DNA of 64,000 nt from Alteribacter populi (GTDB lineage Bacteria; Bacillota; Bacilli; Bacillales; Salisediminibacteriaceae): positions 2,254,368 to 2,318,367 of the forward strand of contig NZ_KZ293963.1 of assembly GCF_002352765.1 (NCBI RefSeq). The letters run 5' to 3'. Shown piece after piece: positions 1 to 9,522 of the stretch; within the stretch, counting starts at the first letter, position 1, and each line of letters opens with the position of its first letter. The position numbers and the translations under genes are program-made. Below the pieces are notes generated by a model. The model ran no database searches. It saw only the letters and a program-made list of their open reading frames with translations, and was not told the DNA's origin.

Positions 1-1239
1 CTCTACCATTATAGGACAGTGCTCGAGTTCGTACGGCCCTGGTGTAGCAGACACAAATACCGCCTGATCTATGTGCTTTTCAAATTCTCCAAATTTTAAC
101 GGACGGTTATCTTTTGCTGAAGGAAGTCTAAAGCCGTGATCAACTAACACCCCTTTACGCGCCTGATCGCCATTGTACATCCCACGTACTTGAGGCAGCG
201 TGACGTGAGATTCATCTACGATAAGTAAAGAATCATCAGGGAAAAAGTCCATCAACGTATAGGGAGTCGCTCCTGCTTCCCGGAAGGTCAAGTGTCGCGA
301 ATAGTTTTCAATGCCTGAACAAAAGCCCATTTCCTGCATCATTTCGATATCATAACGTGTTCTTTGCTCCAAACGCTGGGCTTCGAGAAGCTTTCCTTTT
401 TCATGGAGTACTTTCAGCGTTTCTTCAAGCTCCTTCTCTATATTCACTATCGCTTTTTTTAACTTTTCTTCCCGAGTAACGAAGTGAGAAGCCGGAAAAA
501 TCGCTACATGATTTCGCTCGCCAAGAACTTCACCCGTCAAAGCATCAACCTCTGTAATTCGGTCAATCTCATCGCCGAAAAACTCAACTCTCATACAATG
601 TTCATCTCTAGAGGCAGGAAAAATTTCTACAACATCTCCACGAACTCTAAACGTACCACGTGTAAAGTTAATATCATTCCGCTCATATTGAACGTCAACC
701 AAATTGCGAAGTAGGTTGTTTCGCTCTATTTCCATACCAACCCGGAGCGACACAACTAGCTCCCTATATTCCGTTGGCGAACCTAAACCATAAATACACG
801 AAACACTGGCAACGATAATCACATCATTTCGTTCAATTAAAGCACTCGTTGCAGAGTGGCGTAATTTATCGATTTCATCATTAATACTTGCATCTTTTTC
901 AATAAAAGTATCAGATTGGGGAATGTAGGCCTCTGGTTGATAATAATCGTAGTAACTAACGAAGTATTCGACAGCATTGTTCGGGAAAAATTCTTTAAAC
1001 TCGCTGTATAATTGCCCAGCTAATGTTTTATTATGAGCGATGACGAGTGTTGGTTTGTTCACCTGTTGGATCACATTCGACACAGTGAACGTTTTCCCCG
1101 TACCCGTCGCCCCTAAAAGGGTTTGGAACTTCTTTCCTTTATGAATTCCTTCAGTCAACTGTTCAATTGCTTTCGGCTGATCTCCTTGGGGTTCATATTT
1201 AGAAACTAATTGAAATGTATTTTGTTCCTCACTCACCAC
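1..1239 (-). CDS. uvrB: Excinuclease ABC subunit B (3' part outside window)
   Basis: DNA-damage recognition helicase of UvrABC nucleotide excision repair, which receives damaged DNA from UvrA and recruits UvrC. Minus-strand translation begins V(V)SEEQNTFQLVSKYEPQGDQ, followed by the Walker A stretch LLGATGTGKTFTV. The last readable residues, VFVSATPGPYELEH, are the conserved UvrB SATPGPYE motif. About 413 of roughly 660 residues are present; the C-terminus with the UvrC-binding domain lies left of base 1. The start is one of two tandem GTG codons (1237-1239 or 1234-1236) behind an AAGGAGGT ribosome site at 1244-1251. In B. subtilis uvrB precedes the minJ/ctpB region, as here. Identification is very secure; only the exact GTG is uncertain. 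Confidence 0.96.
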   Translation of the reverse strand, partial: MVSEEQNTFQLVSKYEPQGDQPKAIEQLTEGIHKGKKFQTLLGATGTGKTFTVSNVIQQVNKPTLVIAHNKTLAGQLYSEFKEFFPNNAVEYFVSYYDYYQPEAYIPQSDTFIEKDASINDEIDKLRHSATSALIERNDVIIVASVSCIYGLGSPTEYRELVVSLRVGMEIERNNLLRNLVDVQYERNDINFTRGTFRVRGDVVEIFPASRDEHCMRVEFFGDEIDRITEVDALTGEVLGERNHVAIFPASHFVTREEKLKKAIVNIEKELEETLKVLHEKGKLLEAQRLEQRTRYDIEMMQEMGFCSGIENYSRHLTFREAGATPYTLMDFFPDDSLLIVDESHVTLPQVRGMYNGDQARKGVLVDHGFRLPSAKDNRPLKFGEFEKHIDQAVFVSATPGPYELEHCPIMVE

Positions 1240-1446
1240 AATGACCTCCTTCACTTTTCCATTTCTGCAAAGACTCTATATCAAGTTAAAAACATCAAAT
1301 TAAAGAAAATTCTAATTTAAAATAACGCCCATCATACATTCAAATATTTGGATAATATTACTCCCTTACCCATTCTTAACCTATCTTCATCATTATACCA
1401 CAAATATCATTCAAAAAACCAAAATATACGAACATATGTTTTTAAA

Positions 1447-1494
1447 TTGTACGGGGACAGTCCCCTGAACTTTAGGTGCGACTGCCCGTCGCAC
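1447..1494. repeat. Degenerate REP-like palindrome
   Basis: Contains TGTACGGGGACAGTCCCCTG, then a second, poorer inverted GTGCGACNGCCCGTCGCAC half-palindrome. It is the leftmost member of the GGGGACNGTCCCC family in this window and lies between uvrB and minJ. The rest of the 1240-1532 gap is AT-rich and shows no convincing gene. Confidence 0.65.
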
Positions 1495-1522
1495 AAAAAA
1501 AGAAGACCTATTAAAGGTCCTC
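1494..1522 (-). terminator. Rho-independent terminator after minJ
   Basis: On the minus strand an 8-bp stem (GAGGACCT/AGGTCTTC, one G-T pair, 5-nt loop) is followed by seven T residues, 11 bases past the minJ stop codon. Confidence 0.8.
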
Positions 1523-1532
1523 TATCTTATAT

Positions 1533-3023
1533 TTAATTTGTGTTATCTTTCTTTACCTGTTCTGTGTGTGAAAGCTCTGAGCTTTTTTCACCATTTTTCA
1601 TAGCTGATTTCAAACCATCCGCCTGCGTAATTTCTGTCCCACTCTCTGATAAATTTGTACTTTCTTCACCTGTTTCGTATTCACCGGAGACTTTAACACC
1701 TTCATAGTTTTCCTCTACAGCAGCTACTTCTTCCTCTGTATTTAAAGAATCGGTCGAATCAGGAGAGTCACCTAAGACGGTTTCACGGTCTTTTTGGACG
1801 ATAAGGGAGTAGCGAAGTCCTTTACCGGAGAGGTTTCCTACTTCATCATCCGGTACAAATAACAGCCCTAATTGATAGTGGTCTCCTTGATAGACTGATG
1901 ATTGCGCAAACCGTTTTTCACCTTGATGATCCACAACCTCTAGTTTACAAAAAGCAGCCTTATTTTGAAGTGCTTCGTACAATTCTATTTGTGAATTCAC
2001 AAACTTCCCGTTCGCTTTCATAATCATTTCTCCGACACGTATGCCCATTTTATCCCCGATTGAATGAGGGATAACGCCCAATACAATTAATCCTTGCTTC
2101 TGATTGATGTACATGCTATTTTTCTTTTTCTCACCTCTACTATGGAACCAAAAGATTCCTTCTCGGCCCAGGATCACCGTTGCTGCAGCCAGGATTGTAA
2201 GAAAATCAAATAGATAGGCAGCACCTGCGATTGCAGCGACTAAAATACTTAGTGCCATAACTCGGCCACCTAATCGTCTAAACCCTTCTTTAGGATCATC
2301 TGTTTGTACTATCGCGTGGAAACCTAAAATCACAGGAAACAGCATAAATCCGACGGTTTCAGTTGGAATGCCTACTACTGTATTTGCAAACGGCCATGCT
2401 CCAATTCCAGTAGCTGCAATTCCTCCTGCAGGCAAAAGTAATAAAGTCGGAGCAAGCCAGACACGATTCACCTCATGACGACCGACAATTTTACCTCGTC
2501 TGCTTTCCACAAGTGCTGATGTGGAACGATTCTTGCCATTAATTAATATAAGAAATGCCTCAGCAAATACCACAAGCGCTAAGAACCAAACAAAACTAAC
2601 CGAGTTCATTTGTGATATTTCCATGAGCCTCGAATCAATCCAGACAACGCCTGTCCCACTTGAAGGTAAAAAATAAGCAATAATGAGTGCGGCACTACCG
2701 ACAAATGAAAAGCTCAACCAGCGACTGCTACGAAATGGAATCATCGCAAACCAAATCACAGTCATAAGTAAAAACATTCCGAGCGGCACAGCTACACCTA
2801 GAGCAACCATCGCTACCGATAACACTAATCCGAAGATAAGTCCAATTCCAAGCGGGTATGTAAGTTCCTCTAATACATCATATATCCGAGTATGAAAATC
2901 CCGTCTTTCTCTTTTTACTCTACGAACACCAAACCAAATGCCAACCAAAATAAAAAGATAGACAAGTGGATATAGAAAAAAACGGCCAATGCCTTGAAGT
3001 AATTCCCATAACACAACTTCCAT
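1533..3023 (-). CDS. minJ: PDZ-domain polytopic membrane protein, MinJ-like division topology factor
   Basis: Likely the MinJ bridge that links polar DivIVA to MinD and keeps septa away from the poles. The 496-residue protein starts with a hydrophobic segment (LFYPLVYLFILVGIWFG) and has about seven to eight transmembrane segments up to residue 300. A PDZ-like domain follows at about 310-385 (GVIPHSIGDKMGIRVGEMIMKANG). It ends in a long acidic Ser/Glu-rich tail absent from the 397-residue B. subtilis MinJ, so it is about 100 residues longer. The start has a GGGAGG site 5 nt upstream. Position next to ctpB and uvrB matches B. subtilis. The family is clear from topology and synteny; the role is inferred by homology. 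Confidence 0.8.
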   Translation of the reverse strand: MEVVLWELLQGIGRFFLYPLVYLFILVGIWFGVRRVKRERRDFHTRIYDVLEELTYPLGIGLIFGLVLSVAMVALGVAVPLGMFLLMTVIWFAMIPFRSSRWLSFSFVGSAALIIAYFLPSSGTGVVWIDSRLMEISQMNSVSFVWFLALVVFAEAFLILINGKNRSTSALVESRRGKIVGRHEVNRVWLAPTLLLLPAGGIAATGIGAWPFANTVVGIPTETVGFMLFPVILGFHAIVQTDDPKEGFRRLGGRVMALSILVAAIAGAAYLFDFLTILAAATVILGREGIFWFHSRGEKKKNSMYINQKQGLIVLGVIPHSIGDKMGIRVGEMIMKANGKFVNSQIELYEALQNKAAFCKLEVVDHQGEKRFAQSSVYQGDHYQLGLLFVPDDEVGNLSGKGLRYSLIVQKDRETVLGDSPDSTDSLNTEEEVAAVEENYEGVKVSGEYETGEESTNLSESGTEITQADGLKSAMKNGEKSSELSHTEQVKKDNTN

Positions 3024-3206
3024 AGTTGCCCTCCCGATTCCAAAGTCAAAAATATACTTTACTTTTCAATGTATTCCGTACAAAGTATTCTCCTTTTATT
3101 TTAATGGAAAAGCGGTAAAAGGACACCCTTTTTTCTTTAATGAAATGAAAATGTCTTAAATTTCAGGCCACTGTACCCTTTTAATCAACTTACATCTGAA
3201 TCACAA

Positions 3207-3238
3207 GAGCGGACCTTTTAAGAAAAAAGGACCCGCTC
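3207..3238 (-). terminator. Hairpin terminator after ctpB
   Basis: Inverted repeat GAGCGGNCCTTTT/AAAAGGNCCGCTC with a short loop, 29 bases past the ctpB stop. The T-rich part is inside the stem and the 3' U-tract is weak, so strength is uncertain. Confidence 0.55.
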
Positions 3239-3267
3239 TCGAAATCAAGAGCAGATCCTACCGTACT

Positions 3268-4779
3268 TTATTCTTCTATTAATAATTCAATAGCATGTTT
3301 AAGTTGACGATCATTTTCACGGTCTTGAACCTGTTCAACGACACGATCTTGAAGAGCCCAAGCTATATCCTCATCGATTATCCCTGTTACATCATGCCCC
3401 TCATCTTCTTGGAAGTTCTTAACTGCCTCTTCTGTTTCACGACTGAAGTACCCATCCGTTCGTTGAGGATCATAACCCAACCCTTCTAGCATAAGCTGAG
3501 CATTTTGTATCTGCTCACTATTCATATCGAACTCAAGTGGCTCTTCTGCTTGAACAGGCGAGACATAGAAATAGTCTGGCTGACGAATTTCTTCTGTTGG
3601 CTCTACACCAACCTCATTTATGTCATTTCCAGCAGAGGTAAGCCATTTAAATAACGTTAATTTCAACTCGCTACCATCACCTAATTGTAAAGTTTGCTGA
3701 ACGGTTCCCTTACCAAACGTAGTTTCTCCAACTACATGGTGACCGCCTGCTTCTTTTAACGCAGCCGCAAGAATTTCAGAAGCCGAAGCACTTCCTTCGT
3801 TAATTAACGCCGCAATTGGATACTCTTTTTCATCCTTCAAATTAGAAATGTGGCGAATTCGCTCGCCATCCCTATTTTCAATTTGCACGATCGGTTCCCC
3901 ATTTGGAATTAGCAAATTCCCGATGTCTTCTACACTTTGTAAGAATCCTCCTGGGTTTCCTCTCACATCAATTACCAGACCATCGATTCCTTGTTCCTCT
4001 AAGTTTTCCAACTCTTCTTCAAACCGAATAGAAGTATTCTCAGAGAAGGAATTAATTTCGAGAAGTCCCACCGTTTTGTCGTCTTCTTCAATCACGTCAC
4101 TCGTCACCGTTTCAATCGGTATTTCGTCACGAACCACATCAACAGTCAGCGGATCCGTTACACCAGGGCGTTCTACCGTTAACGTAACCGTTGACCCTTT
4201 CTCTCCCCTAATTTTAAGGACTGCGTCATACAAGGAAAGCCCATCAATATCTTCACCATCGATTTCAATAATCTGGTCATTTGGACGCAATCCCGCCTGT
4301 TCAGCAGGCGAATCTCTAAAAGGAGCGACAATGGTAACTTTGCCATTGGTCATACTTACCTCGGCACCGATCCCTTCGAATGATGAATCTAAGGATTCCA
4401 TAAATTCTTTAGCTGTTTCCTCATCCATGTAAACAGAATATGGATCTTCAAGACTCTCTAACATTCCATTGATCGCACCTTCAAGGAGAACATCTCCATC
4501 CTGCTCTTCAACGTAACGATCCATAATCATGTTGAAAGTTTTTTGAATTTTTTCAAGTTCCTCCTCAGAATTAGCACTTGAAGAAGTCTCCACTGCTTCT
4601 TCCAACGCTTCATCGTCAGAATGAGATGGATCTGTTGCCGTTTGTGGTTCCTCATTTTCTTCCAGTACCGGCTGAGCTTGAATTCCGTCGGCAATTTGAA
4701 GACCAACAAACATTCCACCCGCACCGATCAGTAGTGAAAACACAATAACAATCGGAAGCCACTTTTTATTGATGTTCAT
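3268..4779 (-). CDS. ctpB: Carboxy-terminal processing serine protease (S41), CtpB type
   Basis: Membrane-anchored periplasm-side protease. In B. subtilis CtpB cleaves SpoIVFA (and SpoIVFB control partners) to trigger pro-sigma-K processing during sporulation. Residues 9-30 form the anchor; an acidic linker follows; the PDZ domain is at about 133-205 (FEGIGAEVS..DSPAEQAGLRPND). The protease core carries NEGSASASEI and GKGTVQQ, giving a Ser332-Lys357-Gln361 triad with the family's Ser-to-Lys spacing of 25. A peptidoglycan-binding type 1 domain lies at about 420-482. Length 503 versus 480 in B. subtilis. Start supported by GTGAGGTGAGGAT just upstream. It could instead be the paralogue CtpA; the minJ neighbour favours CtpB. 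Confidence 0.92.
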   Translation of the reverse strand: MNINKKWLPIVIVFSLLIGAGGMFVGLQIADGIQAQPVLEENEEPQTATDPSHSDDEALEEAVETSSSANSEEELEKIQKTFNMIMDRYVEEQDGDVLLEGAINGMLESLEDPYSVYMDEETAKEFMESLDSSFEGIGAEVSMTNGKVTIVAPFRDSPAEQAGLRPNDQIIEIDGEDIDGLSLYDAVLKIRGEKGSTVTLTVERPGVTDPLTVDVVRDEIPIETVTSDVIEEDDKTVGLLEINSFSENTSIRFEEELENLEEQGIDGLVIDVRGNPGGFLQSVEDIGNLLIPNGEPIVQIENRDGERIRHISNLKDEKEYPIAALINEGSASASEILAAALKEAGGHHVVGETTFGKGTVQQTLQLGDGSELKLTLFKWLTSAGNDINEVGVEPTEEIRQPDYFYVSPVQAEEPLEFDMNSEQIQNAQLMLEGLGYDPQRTDGYFSRETEEAVKNFQEDEGHDVTGIIDEDIAWALQDRVVEQVQDRENDRQLKHAIELLIEE

Positions 4780-4982
4780 ATCCTCACCTCACTATGGATT
4801 ACATGTCCCACTTTCGAATCATGCTCCCCCGTTTATTCTAGTAATGTTTTCTATATATGACCCAATCATTCATAAAAAAATAAGTTTGTTCTATCATATC
4901 AAAACTTACGCTTCATTTAAATTACTATGTTGTAAATTGAAGAAAGCTCACTATACAATCCTACCGCCGTGTGCTTTAAAGT

Positions 4983-5005
4983 CTCAAGGATGCTTTCCCC
5001 TTGAG
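4983..5005. terminator. Hairpin between ctpB and the membrane-protein gene
   Basis: CTCAAGG/CCTTGAG stem with a 9-nt loop, about 100 bases past the stop of the minus-strand gene 5107-5487. It has no strong U-tract on either strand, so termination is only a suggestion. Confidence 0.3.
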
Positions 5006-5106
5006 GCGAACGGGTGTAGTCTTATACTTTCTGAACTTTGTACAAAAACTCGACTTATTATATGCAAAGTACAGGTATTTATGTTGAGGTTCCATTCCCA
5101 CCTCAT

Positions 5107-5487
5107 TCATTCAGTATTTTCGTTTTTTATCAATCTTTTCTTTAAGTAAACAATGTTACTCCCTTTAACAGTTACATACCTTTTCAATGCATTCCGAAAG
5201 ATCGGCGCTACGATACAATATACAATTATTATTACAGGGAACGGTAGGAGAAAGCCATTTATCAGAACTGGTTTCCAACCATTATCTAAGACACCATTTA
5301 AGAGGAAACCGTTAATCGTTATTGAAGTCACAGCAAACAACAAAGCTGTAAACATCACATTGGGGAAATGAAGAATGTGCAACGATTCGTCTCGATGAAA
5401 CACTCGTTCAATGAGTATATGAATATACAACACAGTAAATAACGTAATTACTCCGACGACAATAGGCAGGCCAGTAGTAATAAACAA
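5107..5487 (-). CDS. Small multi-pass membrane protein, unknown function
   Basis: 126 residues with about four hydrophobic segments: GLPIVVGVITLFTVLYIHILI, NVMFTALLFAVTSITI, PVLINGFLLPFPVIIIVYCIV and a weaker one between. It ends in a basic, charged C-terminus. I do not recognise a family. The start appears to be TTG, with an AAGGAGAGGGG sequence about 10 bases upstream. It stands alone between ctpB and the M23 gene. It occupies the place where B. subtilis has small stress or membrane genes, but no sequence resemblance could be confirmed. Confidence 0.6.
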   Translation of the reverse strand: MFITTGLPIVVGVITLFTVLYIHILIERVFHRDESLHILHFPNVMFTALLFAVTSITINGFLLNGVLDNGWKPVLINGFLLPFPVIIIVYCIVAPIFRNALKRYVTVKGSNIVYLKKRLIKNENTE

Positions 5488-5670
5488 TACTAATTCCCCT
5501 CTCCTTATTAAGGTTCGTCAAAAATCTAAAAATCGTAATCCAAATAACATATAAGATCCGGACTCTCCTCCGGATAACACAGAAGCAGCTTATTATACAG
5601 CACACGGACTATTTCGCCCTGAGTTTTCGAATTATCGAACTTCCCCCTTGTATACATAGGATATAGTAAA

Positions 5671-5711
5671 AACCACACCTTCTCTAGAAAGCTTCTAAAG
5701 GAGGTGTGGTT
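5671..5711 (-). terminator. Strong terminator after the M23 gene
   Basis: A 10-bp perfect stem AACCACACCT/AGGTGTGGTT on the minus strand followed by a T-rich tract, 25 bases past the stop of the peptidase gene. Confidence 0.85.
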
Positions 5712-5735
5712 TATCCTGTCTATTTGTTTTACATT

Positions 5736-7091
5736 TTAAAAATTAACGTAGTTTCGTGGGTCAACAGAGTTTGATTTCGCTGCGTTCCAGCCGCCTTCGT
5801 GAACTTCAAAGTGTAAGTGAGGACCTGTTGAGACTCCGGTATTTCCCATAATCCCTACTTGTTCACCACGGCTTACACTTTGGCCCTGAGAGACGCCAAT
5901 AGAATCTAAATGTGCATATAAAGTTGTTATTGTTTGACCATTGACGTTATGTGTCACCATTACAGTATTTCCATATCCACTCATGACACCTGCATAAGAT
6001 ACTTGTCCACTTTCAGCTGATACAACCGGTACATTTGAACGGCCACCTTGACCAATATCAATGCCGTGGTGTTGTCTTCCAAAGGTTGGACGATATCCAT
6101 ATTCAGATGTGACACGTCCGGTAGCTGGAACCATTAGTGTTCCACCCGTATCACTCGGCGCTGCAGCAGAAGAACCGCTGGAGTTACTAGAAGATGAAGA
6201 TGAAGATGAAGAGTCACCCCTGCTTGTACTATTGTTTGAACTCTCTTCCTGCTTTTTACGCTCTTCTTCTTTTTTCTTACGCTCTTCTTCTTCCTTTTTC
6301 TTACGTTGTTCTTCTTCCCAATTTTCAAGTTCTTGCTTAGCAGCTGCTTCTTGGTCAGCTAAAATTGATTGTTCTTCCTCGAGGGAAAGGACCTCATCAT
6401 GAAGGTTAAACCCTTTTTCTTCTAGCTTGTTAACTAAACCCGATTTCTCCTCAGTTTGAACTTCAAGCTCAGCACGAAGATTTTCTAATTCAATCATTTG
6501 ATTTTCCAAGTTCTCAAGCTGTTCTTCGATTTCTATTTTCGCATTTTCTAAAGCTTCTTTATCTTCAATGTGTTGTTCTAAGATATTACGATCTTGACGA
6601 GAAATTGTACTTAACGCATTTACTCGTTCAATAAGGTCTCCAAAGCTTTGTGCTCCGAGAACAACTTCTAAGTAATTAACCGCTCCACCATTTTTGTACA
6701 TCGAGTTTACCCGGTCTTTTAAGAGCTCGTCCCGCTCAGCAATTCGCTCTTCCAAAACTTCAATCTCTTCACGTAATTCGTCAATTTTTTCATTGGTTTC
6801 ATCAATCTCAGCTTGTTTATCACGAATTTCTTGATTCGTTTGCTGAGTACGCTCGTCCAACTCACGAATTTCTACTTGTACTTCTTCAATTTCTTCTTCA
6901 AGCTGATCCAATTCAGCTTCAGTTTGTTCCGCTTCTTCTCGCTTCTTTTCTTGCGCTTTTCGGTTTTCTTCAATTTCTTCTTTAAGTTTATCACCTGTGT
7001 TTGCTTCAACAACAAAACTACTATTCCCACTTATAAAAGTCGAGAAAGCAAGTATGAATGCTAGCGACAAAAATACCAATCTACGATTCAC
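5736..7091 (-). CDS. EnvC/NlpD-like coiled-coil M23 peptidoglycan hydrolase
   Basis: Probable cell-wall hydrolase acting outside the membrane under FtsEX control. The chosen GTG start (VNRRLVFLSLAFILAF) has an AAGGGGG site 9 nt upstream; an in-frame GTG 26 codons earlier would add a basic stretch with no good ribosome site. A signal peptide is followed by a long Glu/Lys/Arg-rich coiled coil (to about residue 270), a second KKKEEEERKK segment and a poly-Ser linker. The C-terminal LytM/M23 domain has intact zinc and catalytic motifs HHGIDIG and GPHLHFEV. B. subtilis uses FtsEX to activate the NlpC/P60 enzyme CwlO; here the adjacent candidate is an M23 enzyme, as in the EnvC arrangement of Proteobacteria, although that protein has lost catalysis. 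About 450 residues. Confidence 0.88.
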   Translation of the reverse strand: MNRRLVFLSLAFILAFSTFISGNSSFVVEANTGDKLKEEIEENRKAQEKKREEAEQTEAELDQLEEEIEEVQVEIRELDERTQQTNQEIRDKQAEIDETNEKIDELREEIEVLEERIAERDELLKDRVNSMYKNGGAVNYLEVVLGAQSFGDLIERVNALSTISRQDRNILEQHIEDKEALENAKIEIEEQLENLENQMIELENLRAELEVQTEEKSGLVNKLEEKGFNLHDEVLSLEEEQSILADQEAAAKQELENWEEEQRKKKEEEERKKKEEERKKQEESSNNSTSRGDSSSSSSSSSNSSGSSAAAPSDTGGTLMVPATGRVTSEYGYRPTFGRQHHGIDIGQGGRSNVPVVSAESGQVSYAGVMSGYGNTVMVTHNVNGQTITTLYAHLDSIGVSQGQSVSRGEQVGIMGNTGVSTGPHLHFEVHEGGWNAAKSNSVDPRNYVNF

Positions 7092-7169
7092 TGAAAATTT
7101 CCCCCTTAATTCGAACCTATATGATTTATTTCCACGGAAATAGACAAAACTTTTTCTTACAGAGGACAC

Positions 7170-7303
7170 TCAAAAAAGTCCGGGAATCAAAGCTGTCGAA
7201 AGAACCACAAGGCTCTGTGGCAAACGTAGAGGTCACCCCACCCTAGGGAAACACATTGCGTCACCCCTCGACTTTTCGGCTCTGATTGCCCTCCTTTTTG
7301 AAC
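7170..7303. repeat. Dispersed repeat family A, copy 1
   Basis: Begins CAAAAAAGTCCG and ends CTCCTTTTTGAAC, so its ends are inverted relative to each other (TTCAAAAAGGAG-type). The interior includes an ACAAGGCTCTGTGG segment. The same ends bound 16864-16934, 36148-36382 and 60403-60605. It fills the gap between the M23 gene and ftsX; no coding sense was seen. Confidence 0.55.
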
Positions 7304-7309
7304 TCACAC

Positions 7310-8203
7310 TTATACTTTCAAGAATTTCCGAACGCTCATCATGCATCCCCAAATTCCGATAAACACGCCAATTCCAAGTAGTAGCCCCCCAACTTGTATG
7401 ACTAACGGGTAGGTAGGAAGCATCTCAATAAACAGTAGTTCAGGAGTTGCCTCGACAGTTTCTAAGAGTTTTTTGTAACCATAAGCTAAGGCACTGATCG
7501 GGATAATCGATCCTAATACTCCAAGTAGCAACCCTTCCACAAAGAAAGGCCAGCGTATAAAGCCGTTTGTTGCACCTACTAGTTTCATAATTTGGATCTC
7601 GCGTTTACGGGCAATAATCGTGATTTTAATCGTATTAGCTATTAAGAACATCGCTGTGAACATTAAGCCTGCAACTAATGTGATTCCCGCTATTCGCACT
7701 ATATTAGTAACAGAGAATAGCTGGTCAACAATATCTGCCCCATACTCTACATCGTCAACATAGTTTAGGGTTTCAATTTCTTCTGCTAATAACTCTGTTT
7801 GTTGCGGTTGTTCTGCTTGTACAACGAAGACATCGTTTAATGGGTTTTCTTCCCTTAATGACTCAAAAATCTGACCTTGTTCTCCTAAGCTTGTAATCAG
7901 ACTCTCTAATCCTTCCTCCCTAGGTACAAACTCCACTGAATCTACATTTCCAATGTCATGCAGCTCGTTTTCCAGCTGTTCATGATTTTCATCATCTGCT
8001 GTAAGCTCGATAAACACACGTAATTCAACATCGTCCTCAAGGCTTTCAGCGAAATGGTTCATATTCATAATAAGAAGGAGGAAAGCACCTACAACTAATA
8101 GCATAATGGTTACAGCACTGATCGAAGCAAATGTCATCCAACCGTTTCTAGCTAGGTTCTTTCCACCTTCTTTTATGTGGCGAGTAAGGGTTCTACCTTT
8201 CAT
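7310..8203 (-). CDS. ftsX: Cell division ABC transporter permease-like protein FtsX
   Basis: Membrane half of the FtsEX complex, which transmits ATP-driven conformational change to an extracellular wall hydrolase. The start chosen is MKGRTLTRHIKEGGKNL, with AAGGGGG 10 nt upstream; a longer reading exists but would run far into ftsE. This gives 297 residues, matching the B. subtilis length. One N-terminal transmembrane segment (TFASISAVTIMLLVVGAFLLL), an extracellular loop of about 110 residues, then three C-terminal segments, the standard FtsX topology. It overlaps the 3' end of ftsE by 11 bases, implying translational coupling. Confidence 0.95.
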   Translation of the reverse strand: MKGRTLTRHIKEGGKNLARNGWMTFASISAVTIMLLVVGAFLLLIMNMNHFAESLEDDVELRVFIELTADDENHEQLENELHDIGNVDSVEFVPREEGLESLITSLGEQGQIFESLREENPLNDVFVVQAEQPQQTELLAEEIETLNYVDDVEYGADIVDQLFSVTNIVRIAGITLVAGLMFTAMFLIANTIKITIIARKREIQIMKLVGATNGFIRWPFFVEGLLLGVLGSIIPISALAYGYKKLLETVEATPELLFIEMLPTYPLVIQVGGLLLGIGVFIGIWGCMMSVRKFLKV

Positions 8204-8879
8204 AACCGTATTGCCCCCTTGCCTCATCACGCGCGATTCGGCCGCCTTCAATGGCGATTACTCGCTTTCGCATGCTGTTTACAATATCTCGATTATGGGT
8301 AGCCATAACAATAGTGGTCCCTCGATCGTTTATTTCCTCAAGGATTTGCATAATCTCTCCTGATGTTTCCGGATCAAGGTTTCCTGTTGGCTCATCGGCG
8401 ATCAATACAGAAGGGCTGTTTACAATGGCTCTAGCTATGGCTACACGCTGCTGTTCTCCCCCGGAAAGTTCATGTGGGAGAAACCGGGCTTTATTTTTCA
8501 ATCGCACAATGTCTAGTACATGCATGACACGTTTGCGAATATTTGCTTTACTTTCCTCGATTACTTCTAGAGCAAAGGCAACGTTTTCATAGACTGAGAG
8601 AGTTGGTAGTAACTTAAAATCTTGGAAAACCACCCCGATATCTCTTCTTAAATAAGGAATGTGTCTCTCCTTAATTTTTGCTAACTCTTTTCCGTTAATG
8701 GTTATCGTCCCTCGGGTCGGTTTTTCTTCTCGGTACATTAGTTTAATGAACGTTGATTTCCCTGCACCACTCGGACCTACCACATAAACAAATTCACTTT
8801 TTTCTATATGAATATCGATCCCATTTATGGCCATCACGCCATTGGGATACGTCTTCCAAACTTCCTTCATGTTAATCAA
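8193..8879 (-). CDS. ftsE: Cell division ATP-binding protein FtsE
   Basis: Cytoplasmic ATPase of FtsEX. Walker A GPSGAGKST, Q-loop VVFQDFKLLP, signature LSGGEQQR and Walker B VLIADEPTGNLD are all intact. I start it at a TTG giving MINMKEVWKTYPNG, which aligns with B. subtilis MIEMKEVYKAYPNG, gives exactly 228 residues and has AGGATG upstream. An ATG seven codons earlier lacks a good ribosome site. First gene of the ftsE-ftsX pair; the M23 gene lies downstream on the same strand. Confidence 0.95.
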   Translation of the reverse strand: MINMKEVWKTYPNGVMAINGIDIHIEKSEFVYVVGPSGAGKSTFIKLMYREEKPTRGTITINGKELAKIKERHIPYLRRDIGVVFQDFKLLPTLSVYENVAFALEVIEESKANIRKRVMHVLDIVRLKNKARFLPHELSGGEQQRVAIARAIVNSPSVLIADEPTGNLDPETSGEIMQILEEINDRGTTIVMATHNRDIVNSMRKRVIAIEGGRIARDEARGQYGYER

Positions 8880-8900
8880 AATATCACATCCTGCTTTCAT

Positions 8901-9522
8901 AATTCTCTTAGTTGACTCCCTACACTACAGCTGACAAATATTGTTAAAAAGCACGAAAATACAGCCGTCGCTACTCTTCGTTACGACGCACAGGACGATG
9001 CTTCTGCTTCACTACGATGATTCGCCACTAGTGCGTTACCATAAATGGACTTTTAGCCTACGTTAGTGGTTGCGCGAGTCTTCGCAGGCTACATTATCCC
9101 TGCCATTTTAATATAAACCAATCGCAGGTTTTGTAGAAATTCTTTGCTGTGATTATCGAATATATAGAGTAAATGTTGTCGAATATTTTTTTGAATTTGG
9201 GATATAAGGTGTATTGTAGAAAAACAAAATACAAGGAGTAGTTTATTTCTTCTAAAAAATCACAAGGGTAATATGTACACTTAAAAAATAAATAACTAAA
9301 CCTCCACAATTCAACATTATATCATCAATAAAAAATAATTCGAGATTATTTTCTTTACAATTTCATTTCAAATCATGACATAATCCGCCAATATAACAAA
9401 AAAACAAAAAAATTCTTATATTTACCATATGTTTTAAATTACGATTACTCTTGTAACTTTGTTGCTTTTTTAACGTTTCATCTTTTAAGTTCATTCGCTA
9501 AAAAAGCCCAAGAACAACGAAA
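8901..9522. other. Intergenic region, no supported gene
   Basis: About 620 bases between cccB and ftsE. The left third (8940-9110) is of mixed composition with short imperfect inverted pieces; the rest is very AT-rich. A minus-strand reading of 71 codons at 9094-9309 has no ribosome site and odd Tyr/Phe-rich composition, and is not called. The ftsE promoter should lie at the left end, but no clear -35/-10 pair was chosen. Confidence 0.5.

Noticed and set aside
1348..1536. Plus-strand 62-codon reading over the minJ terminator
   Set aside because: It runs through a REP-like element and a terminator stem and has no ribosome site.
9094..9309. Minus-strand 71-codon reading in the ftsE-cccB gap
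   Set aside because: Tyr/Phe/Lys-rich product of AT-rich DNA, no Shine-Dalgarno and no family feature.
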